From: an uncultured Prevotella sp.
GTDB taxonomy: Bacteria; Bacteroidota; Bacteroidia; Bacteroidales; Bacteroidaceae
Direction of reading: 5' to 3'
Length of the DNA: 6,565 nt
Assembly (NCBI GenBank): GCA_945863825.1
Contig: CAMBBY010000072.1
Span: forward strand, 1-6,565
Position numbers and translations under genes: made by a program. Position 1 is the first letter of the stretch; every line of letters starts with the position of its first letter. The notes beneath the pieces were generated by a model. The model was not told the origin of the DNA, ran no database searches, and saw nothing but the letters and a program-made list of their open reading frames with translations. This document shows, piece by piece, positions 4,855-6,565 of the stretch.

Positions 4855-6027
4855 ATGAGAACAATTACTTTTAAAGGGCTGTTTTTAACAGCGGTATTTA
4901 TGTTGCTTGGGAGCTTGGTAATTCAGGCTGCAGATGATGGCTTGATTACCAAACAAATAACAATCAAGTTGGATAAGGCTGGTACTTTGGCTGATAAAAT
5001 TGGTAAAAACAAAAAATATAAGATTACTAATCTTAAGATCGTTGGTGAGATAAACGGAAGTGATTTGAAATTTGTTCGTGATATGGCAGGAGGAAGTTTT
5101 CGCGATGAAGGTATTGTAGGAAAACTATCTGTATTAGATTTGTCTGAAGCGAAAATAATAAAAGGAGGTTCTTTTTATTATTCCCCAAATGGCTCTTATG
5201 ATGAATATTATACAACAGATGATGCCATCGGTAGTTATGCATTTTATGAATGCTGTGAATTGAAGAGTTTAAAACTCCCTTCTGGTGTTACCGAAATAGG
5301 CTCTTCCGCATTTGAGGACTGTATTGGTTTGACAAGTTTGACCCTCCCTTCTAGTGTTACCGAAATAGGCTCTTCCGCATTTGAGGGCTGTCGTGGTTTA
5401 TCTAGTTTGACCATACCTCCTGGTGTAACCAAGATAGGCTCTTCCGCCTTTAAGGGCTGTAGTCGTTTGACAAGTTTGACCATACATTCTGATGTTACCG
5501 AAATAGGCTCTTCCGCCTTTTGGGGCTGTACTGGTTTAAAAGATGTTAGCTTTTATATTAATGGTGATTTTGAGCCATATTTGACAAAAAATCATCCTCA
5601 TATAGACGTAAATTGTGGAATTGAGTATTATCTGAATGGTAAGAAAATAACATCAGTAGTAATACCTTCAACTATTACAACGTTGGGGGAATATGTATTC
5701 CAGAATTGTAGAGATTTGACATCTGTTACAGTTAGTTGGCAATCCCCAATTTCTGCAGGCAGTGCTTTTTATGGAGTAGATAGGAGCAAATGTACACTAT
5801 ATGTTCCACAAGGAACAGAACAAGACTATTGGCTTGCTGATGTTTGGGGCGATTTTGGAAAGATAGTTGAGTATGACCCTACTGGCATTGATAAGGTTAC
5901 AACCTCTACCGACGCCAAGGAACTCTCTCGCTATTCACTAAATGGTCAGCGATTGTCTGCTCCAGCCAAGGGCTTGAACATCGTCAAGTATAATGATGGC
6001 AGTGTGAAGAAAGTTGTTGTTCAATAG
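4855..6027 (+). CDS. BspA-like leucine-rich-repeat (LRR_5) secreted protein
   Basis: The protein has 390 residues with a signal peptide (MRTITFKGLFLTAVFMLLGS, then VIQA before Ala26). Residues 127-218 contain four 23-residue repeats of the form SSAFxGCxxLTSLTIPSxVTEIG, with a diverged fifth from 219 and a further copy around 265-293 (ITSVVIPSTITTLGEYVF). This is the LRR_5 / Treponema pallidum-BspA type found in surface and secreted proteins of oral and gut Bacteroidota, where some members bind host proteins. A linker with the CTLYVPQGTEQDY segment (313-325) follows. The end, YSLNGQRLSAPAKGLNIV to VKKVVVQ (360-390), resembles the short C-terminal tails common on Prevotella secreted proteins and possibly linked to type IX secretion; that link is inference. 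The gene starts 18 nt after DUF2971 and may share its transcript. The ligand is unknown. Confidence 0.88.
   Translation: MRTITFKGLFLTAVFMLLGSLVIQAADDGLITKQITIKLDKAGTLADKIGKNKKYKITNLKIVGEINGSDLKFVRDMAGGSFRDEGIVGKLSVLDLSEAKIIKGGSFYYSPNGSYDEYYTTDDAIGSYAFYECCELKSLKLPSGVTEIGSSAFEDCIGLTSLTLPSSVTEIGSSAFEGCRGLSSLTIPPGVTKIGSSAFKGCSRLTSLTIHSDVTEIGSSAFWGCTGLKDVSFYINGDFEPYLTKNHPHIDVNCGIEYYLNGKKITSVVIPSTITTLGEYVFQNCRDLTSVTVSWQSPISAGSAFYGVDRSKCTLYVPQGTEQDYWLADVWGDFGKIVEYDPTGIDKVTTSTDAKELSRYSLNGQRLSAPAKGLNIVKYNDGSVKKVVVQ
5233..5556 (+). repeat. 69-bp coding tandem repeats in the LRR gene
   Basis: Repeat units start at 5233, 5302, 5371, 5440 and 5509. Four junctions share the near-identical DNA word ATAGGCTCTTCCGC, and neighbouring units agree at many synonymous sites, which suggests recent duplication or gene conversion. 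The fifth unit diverges after about 5544. Short-read assemblies can miscount such units. Confidence 0.85.
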
Positions 6028-6182
6028 TTTCGGCTAACGAACGCAATATAATGATAGATTCAAGTAATTTTGTAGATGAGTAAGTTAATTAAAAATTTTA
6101 GCAAGTATGTGGAGTACCATGTTTTTGTTATTTGTGATTTGTTGTGTACGCGTGCACATCAACATCAATCTTTAAACGAAAG

Positions 6183-6330
6183 TTTACCTTTCTCTCTTTG
6201 GGTATTCTAGAACACTCGAAGAGGAAAGAATTATTAGATCAATCATCATTGGGAGTGAAGCCTGCTAACTCCCTCTTATCAGATCAGTAGGTAAAGAATT
6301 CTTTTGGGCACGAGTAATCGTGCCCTTTTT
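6183..6330 (+). ncRNA. Possible small RNA or long 3' UTR ending in a strong terminator
   Basis: No convincing protein gene lies between 6028 and 6330. On the plus strand TTTACCT (6183-6189) can pair with AGGTAAA (6289-6295), enclosing GGGAGT (6251-6256) paired with ACTCCC (6268-6273). The terminator follows within 11 nt. A weak promoter-like AATCTTTA at 6167-6174 has two mismatches to TAnnTTTG. The segment could be a small RNA or simply the 3' end of the LRR transcript; I recognise no family. Confidence 0.3.
6306..6330 (+). terminator. Strong intrinsic terminator
   Basis: GGGCACGA (6306-6313), loop GTAA, TCGTGCCC (6318-6325) and then five T residues. The 8-bp stem is perfect. It is 279 nt beyond the stop of the LRR gene, an unusually long distance if it ends that transcript. 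Confidence 0.9.
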
Positions 6331-6368
6331 GATTTCTAATCTGTCTTATATCTTAACTTTTTGCCTTT

Positions 6369-6410
6369 AAATCCCCCAAAAGTGTGTTTTTTTTTGAGAT
6401 TTGGGGATTT
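6369..6410. repeat. Inverted repeat upstream of the right-edge promoter
   Basis: AAATCCCCCAAA (6369-6380) and TTTGGGGATTT (6400-6410) are inverted copies with one extra C in the left arm, around a spacer containing nine or more consecutive T residues. The repeat lies directly upstream of the promoter core at 6426 and could be an operator, or a terminator element together with its T run. Confidence 0.5.
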
Positions 6411-6425
6411 TGACGACAAATATTG

Positions 6426-6433
6426 TATCTTTG
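6426..6433 (+). promoter_or_regulatory. -7 promoter core for a gene beyond the right edge
   Basis: TATCTTTG followed by CAC fits TAnnTTTG well. A TTTG at 6400-6403 lies 22 bp upstream, slightly longer than the usual spacing. Transcription would begin near 6440, giving a leader of more than 125 nt. The A-rich final bases look like the approach to a start codon outside the window. Confidence 0.6.
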
Positions 6434-6475
6434 CACTGTTTATTTAACGCACATTAATTTAACGGCTGTTACATT

Positions 6476-6535
6476 ATGAAGTGCAGCTTGGTTAATCAAG
6501 TGCAAGCAAATTTTAAATTAGTGATTTTGGAATAA
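6476..6535 (+). CDS. Possible 19-residue leader peptide
   Basis: ATG at 6476 opens MKCSLVNQVQANFKLVILE and stops with TAA at 6533-6535, inside the leader downstream of the 6426 promoter. A hairpin overlaps it: TGCA and CTTG (6482-6490, one bulged G) pair with CAAG and TGCA (6497-6504), loop GTTAAT. No run of one amino acid points to classical attenuation. An ORF this short can easily arise by chance. Confidence 0.2.
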   Translation: MKCSLVNQVQANFKLVILE

Positions 6536-6565
6536 CTAACTGAGAAATTACTAAAAATAAAAAAG

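Noticed and set aside
6076..6210. A 44-codon plus-strand ORF, MSKLIKNFSKYVEYHVFV to LWVF.
   Set aside because: No family is recognised. The only nearby promoter core (TAATTTTG at 6065-6072) would start transcription after its ATG, and its 3' end overlaps the possible structured RNA. It is too weak to annotate.
1..6565. Looked for CRISPR arrays, tRNA genes, rRNA and transposase genes.
   Set aside because: No regularly spaced repeat-spacer pattern outside the coding LRR units, no cloverleaf and no transposase motifs were seen.

Overview
The window looks like Bacteroidota DNA, most probably Prevotella/Segatella. Three things point there: promoter cores of the TAnnTTTG type (1930-1937, 3532-3539, 6426-6433) in place of an E. 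coli-like -10 box, start codons without clear Shine-Dalgarno sequences, and a BspA-like leucine-rich-repeat protein with a Prevotella-style C-terminal tail. The assembly is probably draft or metagenomic, because a 70-bp piece of Illumina Nextera adapter sits inside one gene.

Layout. At 1-148 on the minus strand is the 5' end of a LOG/TIGR00730-family Rossmann protein. A divergent promoter region (149-364) separates it from a secreted alpha/beta hydrolase (365-1786) that carries two odd hydrophilic insertions. After a weak terminator and a long hairpin comes an AAA ATPase of the ATPase_2 plus DUF234 type, with a PD-(D/E)XK-like C-terminus (1966-3429). It has its own promoter and a strong 3' hairpin. 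Positions 3430-3960 hold no protein gene. They carry an inverted repeat, a promoter core and about 370 nt that fold on paper into a three-way junction ending in a T-rich terminator-like segment. I read this as a structured non-coding RNA or a long regulatory leader. A DUF2971 gene (3961-4836), broken by the adapter chimera, and a BspA-like LRR protein (4855-6027) follow with an 18-nt gap and may form one transcription unit. The last 538 bases hold a possible small RNA or long 3' UTR ending in an excellent terminator (6306-6330), then a promoter and leader for a gene beyond the window.

How the genes relate. The genes do not form an obvious pathway. Sampled sequence suggests a GC change near 3900: about 50% in the hydrolase against about 30-37% in the DUF2971 and LRR genes, so the right part is likely accessory DNA. 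The most promising undescribed element is the structured RNA at about 3546-3917, just upstream of DUF2971. The strangest coding sequence, residues 144-167 of the DUF2971 ORF, is a sequencing-library artefact and not biology.
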